A stretch of DNA of 64,000 nucleotides. It comes from Epilithonimonas sp. JDS. GTDB taxonomy: Bacteria > Bacteroidota > Bacteroidia > Flavobacteriales > Weeksellaceae. The stretch covers positions 62,001 through 126,000 of the forward strand of contig NZ_JAJSAX010000005.1 of NCBI RefSeq assembly GCF_021261315.1. Direction: 5' to 3'. The notes under the pieces were generated by a model that did no database searches, had not been told where the DNA came from, and saw only the letters and a program-made list of their open reading frames with translations. A program made the translations under genes and the position numbers. This document shows, piece by piece, positions 8,545 through 17,129 of this stretch (positions are counted from its first letter, which is position 1; each line of letters opens with the position of its first letter).

Positions 8545-9657
8545 CTATTTACCTTTTTCATAAAATATAACATTTACAGGACTGCAAACAGGAATAGATT
8601 TTCCAGTTGCGGTGAGCAATCCGGTTTTTAGATCACGTGTGAAAATATTGATTCGGTTGGTGTCCTGATTGGCAATCAACACCAATTTATTGTTTGGACT
8701 GATGGTGAAGTTTCTGGGATTTCGGCCAATGGTTTTCGTTTGCTGGATCTTTTTTACCGTTCCATCTTTTTTTCTTTTGAAAACGGTGATGTCATCTGCA
8801 TCATCACGATTGGTCACGTAAACAAACCTCTCATTATTAGAAAGATGAATATCCGCCGCGCGAAAATTAAATCTAACTTTTCGGGACAACAGGGTTTCTT
8901 CCTGGATCAATTCGAGTTTACCTTCATTGAAACTTAAAACAGATAAATCACCGCTCAATTCCTGAACGAGATAAATCAATTTTCCTGTTTTATTAAACGC
9001 AATATGTCTTGGTCCAGAGCCTTTTTTCGCGTCAAATTCTCCAGCTTTTTCTAAAACCTGTTCGCCTGTTTTATTATATTTAAAGATGTAGATTTTGTCT
9101 AATCCAAGATCGGTCGCCAAAACATATTGATGATCCGGAGAAAACTGAACCTGATGAATGTGCGATTTTTCCTGACGTTTCGGATTCAAACCAACGCCTT
9201 CAAATTTAATATTCTGAAAAACCTCTGACAATTTACCATCCACATAACGTTTGAAAACATTGATGCTTCCGCCAGAATAATTGGCTGTGATGACATTCTG
9301 GTCGTCAGAGATCAGGAAAGCTGGGTCTTCGCCTTGGGTTTTCTTTTGGTCTTTTTTAATTAATTTTCCATCGGTTTCATCAATCGAAAAAGAAGTGACT
9401 GTACTTTTATCGCCATCTTCGTTGACTGAGAAAAGAAATTTTTTGTCCGGACTCAAGCTTACAAAGCTTGGATTGATGACGTTTTCTGTATGGAATTTGA
9501 GATTGTATTTGTAAGTATTCTCATCAAAATCAAAAATGTAGATGCCGCCGCTGTTACACTTATCGCTATTGGTGTAAGTTCCTACGATGATAGTATTTTG
9601 AGCTGAAAGATTGGTCATAAAAATGATTGAAAAGATACAGGTGTTCCAGAGTTTCAT
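8545..9657 (-). CDS. Secreted lactonase-family beta-propeller, paralogue
   Basis: 370-residue lactonase-family propeller with signal peptide (MKLWNTCIF..NLSA-Q). It shares HIHQVQFSPD, GSGPRHIAF and LYLVQELSG-type motifs with the gene at 4987-6111 and is clearly its paralogue. The ATG at 9657 is preferred over an in-frame TTG at 9675, because a TAnnTTTG promoter element (TACTTTTG, 9673-9680) overlaps the longer start. Role and substrate unknown; a shared cell-envelope sugar-acid function with the neighbouring DUF5686 protein is only inference. Confidence 0.88.
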   Translation of the reverse strand: MKLWNTCIFSIIFMTNLSAQNTIIVGTYTNSDKCNSGGIYIFDFDENTYKYNLKFHTENVINPSFVSLSPDKKFLFSVNEDGDKSTVTSFSIDETDGKLIKKDQKKTQGEDPAFLISDDQNVITANYSGGSINVFKRYVDGKLSEVFQNIKFEGVGLNPKRQEKSHIHQVQFSPDHQYVLATDLGLDKIYIFKYNKTGEQVLEKAGEFDAKKGSGPRHIAFNKTGKLIYLVQELSGDLSVLSFNEGKLELIQEETLLSRKVRFNFRAADIHLSNNERFVYVTNRDDADDITVFKRKKDGTVKKIQQTKTIGRNPRNFTISPNNKLVLIANQDTNRINIFTRDLKTGLLTATGKSIPVCSPVNVIFYEKGK

Positions 9658-9672
9658 TCTAAAAATTGATGG

Positions 9673-9680
9673 CAAAAGTA
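9673..9680 (-). promoter_or_regulatory. -7 promoter element of the second lactonase gene
   Basis: Minus-strand TACTTTTG, matching TAnnTTTG, 15 bases upstream of the chosen ATG at 9657. Confidence 0.5.
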
Positions 9681-9766
9681 TATTTTTTGCGAATTTATTA
9701 TATATAAAATTAAGCCAAACGATATTTGTGATAAATTAACTTTATTTGATGGGAAAAGTCTTCAAA

Positions 9767-9798
9767 TTTGCATTAGTGGATCTGTAAATTTAATTTTG
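9767..9798 (+). promoter_or_regulatory. Promoter of ung
   Basis: TTTG at 9767-9770, a 20-base spacer, then TAATTTTG at 9791-9798, a good match to the Bacteroidota TTTG / TAnnTTTG promoter. The ung ATG follows 14 bases later. Confidence 0.6.
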
Positions 9799-9812
9799 TC
9801 AAAAATCTTGCT

Positions 9813-10457
9813 ATGACTTGGACCGAAGTTCTGAAACCGATTAAAAAAAGTTCTTATTTTACCAATCTTTGGGAGAATGTGAAACTGGAATTTAATTCTA
9901 AAAAATGCTTTCCACCACCGAAGCAGATTTTCCGTGCTTTGGAACTGACGGAATTCGATGATGTGAAAGTGGTCATCATCGGGCAAGATCCATATCATAA
10001 TTATGGACAGGCCAACGGACTTTGTTTTTCTGTTTCCGAAAACGTGAAAGCGCCACCATCACTCAAAAATATTTTTATCGAATTGAAAGATGATATTGGC
10101 GTAGAAAGGAAAAGTAATGATCTGCAAGACTGGGCAAGGCAAGGTGTTCTGCTTCTGAATGCAACTTTGACCGTGCAAGCTCACGAACCAAATTCTCACA
10201 AAAATATCGGCTGGGAAACTTTTACGGATTTTATTATCAAGCAAATTTCAGATCAAAAAGAAAATGTGGTCTTCGTACTTTGGGGCGCATTTGCACAAAA
10301 AAAGGCCTCGCTGATAGACGAGACCAAACATTTTATTATACAATCCGCACATCCTTCACCGTTCTCTGTTTACAGAGGATTTTTTGGAAGTCATCCGTTT
10401 TCAAAGATCAATAATTATCTTAAGGAAAAAGGGAAAGAGACTATTGTTTGGGGATGA
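9813..10457 (+). CDS. ung: Uracil-DNA glycosylase
   Basis: Family 1 UDG that removes uracil from DNA to start base-excision repair. 214 residues, slightly shorter than E. coli Ung. The catalytic motif GQDPYH is at residues 57-62 with Asp59 as the water-activating residue, and the HPSPFS minor-groove loop is at 180-185 with His180. The VLWG segment before it is also conserved. It is a stand-alone plus-strand gene with its own promoter, convergent with the lipoprotein gene that follows. Confidence 0.96.
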   Translation: MTWTEVLKPIKKSSYFTNLWENVKLEFNSKKCFPPPKQIFRALELTEFDDVKVVIIGQDPYHNYGQANGLCFSVSENVKAPPSLKNIFIELKDDIGVERKSNDLQDWARQGVLLLNATLTVQAHEPNSHKNIGWETFTDFIIKQISDQKENVVFVLWGAFAQKKASLIDETKHFIIQSAHPSPFSVYRGFFGSHPFSKINNYLKEKGKETIVWG

Positions 10458-10491
10458 TTAGGTTAGAGAGTTTAAGAGTTTGAGAGAAGAT

Positions 10492-10914
10492 TTAATTTTC
10501 CTTTTCGTACTTGAAGCTGACTGTTACTGGCTCTTCTTTTCCGCCAGGCTGGGGTTTTAATTCTACCAATGTGAATTTGTAGCCTGAAAAATTAAAAGAC
10601 TTAGTCACATTTTTCTGAAGAAAATCTCTTGTAGCCACTTGAAAATTCTGTTTTTGATTTCCGGAAACCGCATCAACACTGATTATAGCGATGCCTTCCC
10701 AAACACAGGTAACATCCACAGGACAGCGGCTCTCTTCCACAACTTCTCTAAACTGAATCGCTACTTTAGAATTAGGGATTTTCGCTTGTTGTTCCAAACC
10801 GATTGTGACTGTATTGTTTGCTACAGTTGCTGTTTCAGTTTGCGAAGTTTGTGTTTTGCAATTGCTCATTAATAATAAAAGCGGAATGCAGAAAATGGTT
10901 TTGATATTCATCAT
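10492..10914 (-). CDS. Hypothetical lipoprotein
   Basis: 140-residue predicted lipoprotein with lipobox MSNC (Cys near residue 19). The mature domain holds a conserved-looking pair of cysteines in ESRCPVDVTCVWEG, likely a disulphide, followed by beta strands. Small Bacteroidota lipoproteins with this RCP..CVW..EG pattern are common and unnamed. It starts eight bases after the stop of the DUF456 gene, so the two form a minus-strand operon. Function unknown. Confidence 0.8.
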   Translation of the reverse strand: MMNIKTIFCIPLLLLMSNCKTQTSQTETATVANNTVTIGLEQQAKIPNSKVAIQFREVVEESRCPVDVTCVWEGIAIISVDAVSGNQKQNFQVATRDFLQKNVTKSFNFSGYKFTLVELKPQPGGKEEPVTVSFKYEKEN

Positions 10915-10922
10915 TTTGATTT

Positions 10923-11408
10923 TTAAAAGAAGATATAATAACCAACCACCAAAAACATTGCCAGTCCAACCATCAGATTGAATCCAGTTCCGTAGATGAA
11001 TCCGATAAAAGCACCTTTCATAGAGTTAAATGCTTTTTTTCTGTCGTTGAAATCGTGAAGTAACTCTCCTACAAAAACCCCGATTAACATTCCAAAGAAA
11101 AATCCAAACGGAGGAAAGAAAAATAATCCTAATAAAGTTCCTACTATGGAACCAATACTTCCGTACCGTGTTCCGCCGTATTTTTTGTTTGTTTTTGCTG
11201 GGATGACGTAATTCAAAACGGTGGAAATGATCGTTAATAAAACAAATATCCAGACGTAGATCATCGGCATTTCGTTTTCCGTTCCGAATTTGAAGATTAG
11301 AAGCCCGCAAAGACTAAGTAATAATCCCGGCAATACGGGAAGAAAAGTTCCCAATAGTCCTATGAAAAGAAGTGCTAATGAGACAATGTTGATTAAGGTT
11401 GGATCCAA
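10923..11408 (-). CDS. DUF456 family membrane protein
   Basis: 161-residue integral membrane protein. It begins with LLFIGLLGTFLPVLPGLLLSL, the typical DUF456 opening, and has glycine-rich helices (FFFPPFGFFFGMLIGVFVGELL). About five membrane segments. The YGGTRYGSIGSIVGTLLGLFF stretch in the middle is the family hallmark. Function is not known for the family. First gene of a two-gene minus-strand unit, divergent from the MscS channel gene. Confidence 0.9.
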   Translation of the reverse strand: MDPTLINIVSLALLFIGLLGTFLPVLPGLLLSLCGLLIFKFGTENEMPMIYVWIFVLLTIISTVLNYVIPAKTNKKYGGTRYGSIGSIVGTLLGLFFFPPFGFFFGMLIGVFVGELLHDFNDRKKAFNSMKGAFIGFIYGTGFNLMVGLAMFLVVGYYIFF

Positions 11409-11465
11409 TTTTATAATTTTATTAAAAATACAATATTCAGAGTAAAGTAGAAAATTTATTATCCT

Positions 11466-11473
11466 TAAATTTG
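11466..11473 (+). promoter_or_regulatory. -7 promoter element of the MscS gene
   Basis: TAAATTTG, matching TAnnTTTG, 17 bases before the ATG at 11491, in the divergent gap with DUF456. Confidence 0.45.
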
Positions 11474-11490
11474 CTGCTTATTATCAGACT

Positions 11491-12744
11491 ATGAAGGACG
11501 AACTCAAAGACTACAAAGATTTTCTACAGCAGATCAGTGATGAGATTCATTTCTTTTGCAAAGATTTTTTGCCTAATGAATTTGTCTTGTCTGGTCAGAT
11601 TACTTTTAAATTTATATTTTTTATAGGATTAATATTTCTGCTGGCTTTTTTGCTGAAAAATCTGATCAATTTTGTTTTCAAATTCTTCTTTAATAAAGAG
11701 AAGTTTCCTGTAATGAAGTCTATTTACAAAGCCAGAGTCACAAGCTCTGTTGCTAATATTTTAGCATTGGCATTCGGGAATTATGCATTGTTCTCCATTT
11801 TCTACAGACATCCCAAAAGTTTTGTTTTCTTAGAAAGATTGGTCGGTTTTCTCATTGTTTTGACAATTGCCAATATGGCTTTTCGTTTCATCCGCGTCTT
11901 GCAGACTTATTATGAAATTAAGAAAGATTATTATAAAATATTAGCAATCAACTCCATAACGCAGACGGTAAAGATTTTTGGAATTTTTATTTTCAGTGTC
12001 ATTGCAATTTGTGTCATCTTCGGTATCGGAAGCAGCACGGTTTTGGGAAGTTTAGGAGCCATTACGGCGGTAATCGTTTTGATTTTCCGAGATACAATCT
12101 TAGGTTTTGTCACCGGAATTCACGTTGCCACTTCCAAGAATCTGAAACCTGGAGATTGGGTTGCGATCCCCAAATATAACATTGAAGGAAACATCGAAGG
12201 CATCGACCTTTTGACAACCAAGATCAAGAATTTTGATAAGACCATTTCAACCATTCCAACTTATGACCTTTTGACCACCGAAATCAAAAATTATCAGGTT
12301 ATTTCAGACGAAAACACCAGAAGGATTAAGAAATCCATTATGTTTAATATGAAATCTCTGAAATTCGTTAACGACGATTTGATGGCACGTTTGAAGAAAA
12401 TTAATCTCATCAAAACTTATCTTAATCTTAAGGAAAAAGAGATCAATGAAGAGAAAAATTCAATAGAAAATCCAGACGAAATTATCAACGGAACTCAGCT
12501 CACCAACATCGGTGTCTTCCGAAAATATGTTCAAAATTATCTTAATAATAACGACCAAATCGATCAGAATGAAATCATCCTGGTGAGACAACTCCAAAGT
12601 ATGCCGGAAGGTTTGCCACTGGAAATCTATTGTTTCGCAACCGAGGCTGACACAGAGAAATATGAGAATATCCAGTCCGATATTTTTGATCATCTGTTAT
12701 CTGCTGCCAAAGAATTTGAACTCGACGTGGTTCAGAAAGCATAA
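11491..12744 (+). CDS. MscS family mechanosensitive channel
   Basis: 417-residue inner-membrane channel that opens under membrane tension to release solutes after hypo-osmotic shock. Several N-terminal membrane helices lead to the pore helix (GSLGAITAVIVLIFRDTILGF) and then the MscS beta domain (LKPGDWVAIPKYNIEGNIEGIDLLTTKIKNFD). The cytoplasmic C-terminal domain contains an extra charged insertion near residues 310-350 (KEKEINEEKNSIENPDE). The set-up resembles YbdG/MscM-like channels rather than minimal MscS. Followed 37 bp later by pdxJ. Confidence 0.92.
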   Translation: MKDELKDYKDFLQQISDEIHFFCKDFLPNEFVLSGQITFKFIFFIGLIFLLAFLLKNLINFVFKFFFNKEKFPVMKSIYKARVTSSVANILALAFGNYALFSIFYRHPKSFVFLERLVGFLIVLTIANMAFRFIRVLQTYYEIKKDYYKILAINSITQTVKIFGIFIFSVIAICVIFGIGSSTVLGSLGAITAVIVLIFRDTILGFVTGIHVATSKNLKPGDWVAIPKYNIEGNIEGIDLLTTKIKNFDKTISTIPTYDLLTTEIKNYQVISDENTRRIKKSIMFNMKSLKFVNDDLMARLKKINLIKTYLNLKEKEINEEKNSIENPDEIINGTQLTNIGVFRKYVQNYLNNNDQIDQNEIILVRQLQSMPEGLPLEIYCFATEADTEKYENIQSDIFDHLLSAAKEFELDVVQKA

Positions 12745-12781
12745 TCAATTATCAATCATTATTTATCAATTATAAAAAATC

Positions 12782-13501
12782 ATGACAAAATTAAGTGTCA
12801 ACATTAATAAAATTGCAACGCTCAGAAATGCTAGAGGAGGTGATGTTCCAAGTGTAACCCAAGTAGCTGTAGATCTGGAAAGATTTGGAGCGCAGGGAAT
12901 CACCATTCACCCAAGACCAGACGAGAGACATATCACCAGAAAAGACGTTTACGACCTGAAACCTTTGGTGAAAACGGAATTTAATATCGAAGGAAATCCG
13001 CACAGACCATTCATCGATATGGTTTTGGAAGTAAAACCTGAGCAAGTGACATTGGTTCCGGATGCTGATAATGCCATTACATCCAACGCTGGTTGGGATT
13101 GTGAGAAGAATCTTGATTTCTTAAAATCCGTTATTTCCGAATTCAAAAATGCTGGAATCCGAACGTCTATTTTCCTTGACCCAAATCCAGAAATGGTGAA
13201 ATTTGCGGCGGAAACAGGCACAGACAGGATTGAACTTTATACAGAAGCGTACGCAACCAACTATCCTAAAGATAAAGAACAGGCCATTAAATCATACATT
13301 GACACGGCAATAGAAGCAGAGAAGTTTGGACTAGGAATCAATGCAGGACACGATTTGCGTTTGGATAATCTAAAATATTTCTCAGACAACATTCCGAATC
13401 TTTTAGAAGTTTCCATCGGTCACGCCTTGATTTCGGAATCATTGTATCTTGGTTTGGAAAATACGGTTCAGGCTTATTTGAAGCGATTGGCGAAGTGGTA
13501 A
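12782..13501 (+). CDS. pdxJ: Pyridoxine 5'-phosphate synthase
   Basis: TIM-barrel enzyme joining 1-deoxy-D-xylulose 5-phosphate and 3-amino-2-oxopropyl phosphate to make pyridoxine 5'-phosphate in the DXP-dependent vitamin B6 route. 239 residues, the family length. Characteristic blocks: [17 protein letters not shown] at the N-terminus, [13 protein letters not shown] near residue 40 (with substrate-binding His and Arg), and GINAGHDL near 190, plus VSIGHALIS near the end. PLP-dependent gcvP lies downstream in the window. Confidence 0.96.
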   Translation: MTKLSVNINKIATLRNARGGDVPSVTQVAVDLERFGAQGITIHPRPDERHITRKDVYDLKPLVKTEFNIEGNPHRPFIDMVLEVKPEQVTLVPDADNAITSNAGWDCEKNLDFLKSVISEFKNAGIRTSIFLDPNPEMVKFAAETGTDRIELYTEAYATNYPKDKEQAIKSYIDTAIEAEKFGLGINAGHDLRLDNLKYFSDNIPNLLEVSIGHALISESLYLGLENTVQAYLKRLAKW

Positions 13502-13565
13502 ATTAGACGAACATTATTCTCCAGACTAATACTCTAATATATCAGATAGAGGTTGCTAAAGAATT

Positions 13566-14003
13566 ATGAAAATACTAAAAACCTTCAAATTTTTAATTGT
13601 AAGTATAGTTTTTTTTAGCTGTTCAGAAAAAACTGTAGCTCAAAATACTAACGATTCGACAACAATTGATTTGTGGACTCCCATCACTCTGAAAAATTGG
13701 AATCAAACTCCAGCAATCAATAATCGTGTTGCAAATGAGGATGATGTTAAAAATGGTCTGGCTGTTTACTATATTGAAGGAGATTACAAAAATCACAAAC
13801 CATACAATCTTGATCTTCCAAAATTGGCAAAATTAACAGATTTTGATACTAAACAAGAAGAATTGGTCGTCATTATTCAAATCGAAGAAACGCAAAAAGG
13901 TACAGTTGTGGGCTACAGGAATTTAACAGGCGGAAATGGGGCTGGACTAATCAGTGAATTTGAAATTTTGAATAATGAAGAAGTTGAAAAATTAATAAAA
14001 TAA
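13566..14003 (+). CDS. Hypothetical lipoprotein
   Basis: 145-residue predicted lipoprotein: basic N-terminus, hydrophobic core and lipobox FFSC with Cys near residue 19. I recognise no domain; the mature part has YYIEGDYKNHKPYNLDLPK and ends in a Glu/Asn/Lys tail. Only one base separates its stop from the ATG of the downstream hydrolase, so the two are co-transcribed and probably translationally coupled. Confidence 0.75.
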   Translation: MKILKTFKFLIVSIVFFSCSEKTVAQNTNDSTTIDLWTPITLKNWNQTPAINNRVANEDDVKNGLAVYYIEGDYKNHKPYNLDLPKLAKLTDFDTKQEELVVIIQIEETQKGTVVGYRNLTGGNGAGLISEFEILNNEEVEKLIK

Positions 14004-14004
14004 A

Positions 14005-14775
14005 ATGGAAATCCTACACTCAAAAATATACGGAGAAGAAAGAACGGAAACACCACTTTTGGTATTTCACGGATTGTTCGGAATGCTGGACAATTGGGGA
14101 AGTTTCGGGAAAGAATTTGGAGAATTGATGCCAACACACGTAATCGACCTTAGAAATCACGGCCGCAGTTTTCATTCAGATTCTATGTCGCACGATGATT
14201 TGGCTAATGACATTCTGAATTATATGGAATTTCATAAAATAGAAAAAGCCAATCTTCTCGGCCATTCGCTTGGCGGAAAAGCAGTGATGCAATTCGCCAT
14301 CAAATTCCCAGAAAAACTGAACAAGCTGATCGTGGTCGATATTTCTCCGAAAGCGTATCCGCCGCATCATCAGGGAATTATCAAAGCGCTTCAAACGGTG
14401 GACTTCGAAACTGTAACTTCCAGACAGGATGTTGAGAAAGTTTTGGGCGAATATATTCACGAGAAATTTGTGATTCAGTTTTTGATGAAGAATCTTTATT
14501 GGACCGAGGATAAGAAGTTAGCTTGGCGATTCAACCTTAAGACTTTGGCGGAAAAATATACGGAGTTTGTTTCCAATGCGATTAAATTTGGTGTTTTCAA
14601 AGGGTCAACTTTGTTCGTTGCCGGCGCCAATTCCAATTACATTTTGCCACAGGATGAACTGTTGATCAGACAGCAATTTCCGGATTCTAAAATCATCAAG
14701 ATTGCCAACGCAGAACATTGGGTGCAGGCCAACAATCCTCTTGATTTCAACGCAGCGGTCAAAGATTTTCTTTAA
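14005..14775 (+). CDS. Alpha/beta-hydrolase (YbfF-like esterase)
   Basis: 256-residue cytoplasmic alpha/beta-hydrolase. Oxyanion-hole motif HGLFG is at residues 22-26, the DLRNHGRS block at 48-55 and the nucleophile elbow GHSLGG at 86-91 with Ser88; DIS after it and the C-terminal AEHWVQANNP give the Asp and His. The pattern HGLFG...DNW and RNHGRS is that of YbfF-type acyl-CoA/short-chain esterases. No signal peptide. The substrate is not known. Confidence 0.9.
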   Translation: MEILHSKIYGEERTETPLLVFHGLFGMLDNWGSFGKEFGELMPTHVIDLRNHGRSFHSDSMSHDDLANDILNYMEFHKIEKANLLGHSLGGKAVMQFAIKFPEKLNKLIVVDISPKAYPPHHQGIIKALQTVDFETVTSRQDVEKVLGEYIHEKFVIQFLMKNLYWTEDKKLAWRFNLKTLAEKYTEFVSNAIKFGVFKGSTLFVAGANSNYILPQDELLIRQQFPDSKIIKIANAEHWVQANNPLDFNAAVKDFL

Positions 14776-14792
14776 TCATAGATAATGACTTA

Positions 14793-14844
14793 TTAATTCA
14801 GATCTGATAATGGTATAAGCCTTGTATTATCGGATCTGAATTAA
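14793..14844. repeat. 19-bp inverted repeat upstream of the secreted esterase gene
   Basis: Arms 14793-14811 and 14826-14844 (TTAATTCAGATCTGATAAT and its complement with one G-U-compatible mismatch) flank a 14-base loop. The right arm ends ten bases before the ATG at 14855 and no T-run follows, so it may be a 5' leader structure rather than a plain terminator. Confidence 0.6.
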
Positions 14845-14854
14845 AATTATCTTT

Positions 14855-15796
14855 ATGAAATGGAAGTTATCGATCATCCTGATCCTTTGTTTAACGTTTT
14901 TCAAATCTCAGACTACCATTTCCGAAGTTTCGAAAATCCCGGATATAACCTATAAAACATCAGATTCCATCGACCATAAACTGGATATCTACCTTCCTGC
15001 ACAATCAAACAAAAAATTTCCCGTTCTCGTCTTCCTTCACGGCGGCGGCTGGATCGGCGGAGACAAAGCATTTCCGGAAAAGTTTTATATGAATGATTTC
15101 GTTCTTAAATTTGTTCAAAATGGTTACGCCGTAGTCAGCGTCAACTATACGTTATTAGATAAGAATACAAATTTTCCAAAACCCATTGAAGATTCCAAAG
15201 AAGCAGTACGATGGATCCGGGCGAATGCTGACAAATATAATTTTGATGAGAAGAATATAGGACTTTGGGGCGCTTCCGCAGGCGCACAGATCGGGATGGT
15301 TGCGGCCTATTCGGATGACAGTCAGTTTTCGGAACACAGCAATTTTCCTGGTCAATCTGCGAAGGTCAATTATGTGATCGATTATTTCGGTCCATCTGAC
15401 TTGAACAAACTTCTGAGAACCGAAGATGCTGGTTTCAAAATTTTCATTTTCAAACTGATCTTTCCGAAGATCTACACAATGCGCAACGATATGATCAGAG
15501 GTTTCACAACAAAAGATATCAAAGAACAAAAACAAGAAGCGATTGATGGTCTTAAAATCTATTCGCCGGTGACTTACATTAACCAAAATTCGGTTCCGAC
15601 CTTGATGATCCACGGTAACAAAGACCGAATCGTTCCATATTCCCAATCCGAAATTCTGAAGAAAAAACTGGACGAGAATAATGTCAAAAACGAACTCATT
15701 CCCATCGATAAGGGAAATCACGGCCTAAATGAGGAACCTGGACACCAATTGATGATGGAAAAAACATTGGAGTTTATGAAACAGAACACGTATTAA
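14855..15796 (+). CDS. Secreted alpha/beta-hydrolase of the HSL/BD-FAE type
   Basis: 313 residues with a signal peptide (cleavage near FKSQ). HGGGW at 62-66 is the oxyanion-hole motif of the hormone-sensitive-lipase-like group and GASAG at 139-143 holds the nucleophile Ser141; a later HGNKDRIVP gives the acidic residue and GNHGLNEE the histidine. The family includes carbohydrate acetyl/feruloyl esterases (BD-FAE). Likely a periplasmic or extracellular carboxylesterase. The start follows a 19-bp hairpin, which could affect its translation. Confidence 0.9.
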   Translation: MKWKLSIILILCLTFFKSQTTISEVSKIPDITYKTSDSIDHKLDIYLPAQSNKKFPVLVFLHGGGWIGGDKAFPEKFYMNDFVLKFVQNGYAVVSVNYTLLDKNTNFPKPIEDSKEAVRWIRANADKYNFDEKNIGLWGASAGAQIGMVAAYSDDSQFSEHSNFPGQSAKVNYVIDYFGPSDLNKLLRTEDAGFKIFIFKLIFPKIYTMRNDMIRGFTTKDIKEQKQEAIDGLKIYSPVTYINQNSVPTLMIHGNKDRIVPYSQSEILKKKLDENNVKNELIPIDKGNHGLNEEPGHQLMMEKTLEFMKQNTY

Positions 15797-15847
15797 TTTC
15801 CTGATAGATTTCAATATCCGAATAAGAGATTTTTTATAGAATTGAAT

Positions 15848-15855
15848 TATCTTTG
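15848..15855 (+). promoter_or_regulatory. -7 promoter element
   Basis: TATCTTTG, matching TAnnTTTG, 12 bases before the ATG at 15868. It likely starts the transcript of the three-gene unit 15868-18889. Confidence 0.5.
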
Positions 15856-15867
15856 TAAAAATCTTTA

Positions 15868-16122
15868 ATGAAAAAATACCAGGAGACTATTTACAAGGTC
15901 ATTTTGTTTTTTTCGGCGCTTGTCAATCTATTTTTGATAGGACTTTTATTTTTTGTTCTGAAGGATTCATTTTCCGGAGCAGGAGATTACTTCTTGGAGG
16001 GAAAAAGTTTTTGGTATTTTGTAGGGATTATCGCAGCTTATTCTATTGCAAATTCTATTTTATTAATTCAGATTTTCAAAAAAACTTCCGAAATCCAACC
16101 TCAAATTTCCGACGTAGAATGA
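15868..16122 (+). CDS. Small two-helix membrane protein, unknown function
   Basis: 84 residues with two predicted membrane segments (about 10-32 and 46-68) and a short polar tail. No family recognised. Its stop overlaps the start of the epimerase gene in an ATGA arrangement, indicating translational coupling and a real gene. First gene of a likely operon with an epimerase and an acyl-CoA ligase. Confidence 0.75.
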   Translation: MKKYQETIYKVILFFSALVNLFLIGLLFFVLKDSFSGAGDYFLEGKSFWYFVGIIAAYSIANSILLIQIFKKTSEIQPQISDVE

Positions 16123-17129
16123 TATTGATCACAGGTGCAACAGGGATTTTAGGACGGGTAATTGCTTTGGAACTTCTCAAAAAAGGAAAGAAAGTTCGCG
16201 CCACAAAACGCAGCTCCAGTAATTTGCCGGAAGTCAAAGATTCTTATAAATTCTATACTGATCGACCACATTTTTATTTTGACCAAATAGAGTGGGTCGA
16301 TATTGACTTTGATGACCAAGATTCCTTGGAAAACGCTTTGAAAGATGTGGATGAAGTGTATCATTGCGCAGCGAAGGTCAGCTTCAATCCAAATGCAGAG
16401 AAGGAATTATACCGAAATAATTCTGAAGCAACAGAGAAATTACTCTTCGCGATCGATCCAGATAAGGTCAAAAAGTTTCTTTTCGTAAGTTCCATCGCAG
16501 TTCTTGATGGTTATAATGACAAAGGTAAAATGGACGAAAACTCCGATTTTAACGAGAAGTTAGACCATTCAAATTATGCGATCTCCAAGTATCTTTCCGA
16601 AATGGAAGTCTGGCGCGCATCTGCAGAAGGTTTGAATACAATCATCATCAATCCAGGTTTGATCATCGGTTCCGGAAACTGGAATCACAGCAGCGGAAAA
16701 CTCTTCAAAGAGGTGTCGAATGGCTTTACTTTTCCAGGGTCGACAGCTTATGTTGATGTGAGAGATGTCGCAAAAATTGCTGTTGAATTGATGGAAAGAT
16801 CAATTTTCGGACAACGTTTCATTTTGACCTCAGAAGTTGTAAAATACAAACATATGGCGGATAAAGTTCGAAAGACTTTTGGAAAGACGCCAGCAAAATT
16901 AATATCAAATTCGATCTTAGATATTCTTCCATTTTTCTCTGTGATCTTCGGCTGGTTCATTCCAATACTGAAATTAGGAAACAGAACAAATGTTGAAACG
17001 ATCAAGTCAGATTCGAAGATCACCAACAACAAAATTCGTGAGACATTGAATTACGAATTCATTCCGATAGATGAAAGTGTAGATTTCCATCTTAAAAATT
17101 ATGCGCAAAGCATATCAAAATCCAATTAA
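16119..17129 (+). CDS. NAD-dependent epimerase/dehydratase (extended SDR)
   Basis: 336-residue extended short-chain dehydrogenase. Nucleotide motif TGATGILG at residues 5-12, VSSIA strand at 124-128 and catalytic Y153xxxK157 (NYAISK). The downstream VDVRDVA motif places it near the dihydroflavonol-reductase/3-beta-HSD-like group. The true start is the ATG at 16119, overlapping the previous stop (ATGA); longer upstream readings are in the wrong context. Its TAATG junction with the acyl-CoA ligase suggests a lipid or polyketide-like role, but the substrate is unknown. Confidence 0.88.
   Translation: MILITGATGILGRVIALELLKKGKKVRATKRSSSNLPEVKDSYKFYTDRPHFYFDQIEWVDIDFDDQDSLENALKDVDEVYHCAAKVSFNPNAEKELYRNNSEATEKLLFAIDPDKVKKFLFVSSIAVLDGYNDKGKMDENSDFNEKLDHSNYAISKYLSEMEVWRASAEGLNTIIINPGLIIGSGNWNHSSGKLFKEVSNGFTFPGSTAYVDVRDVAKIAVELMERSIFGQRFILTSEVVKYKHMADKVRKTFGKTPAKLISNSILDILPFFSVIFGWFIPILKLGNRTNVETIKSDSKITNNKIRETLNYEFIPIDESVDFHLKNYAQSISKSN

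Noticed and set aside
15155-15721. Minus-strand 188-codon frame inside the secreted esterase
   Set aside because: The plus-strand gene has signal peptide, HGGGW and GASAG; the antisense frame has none.
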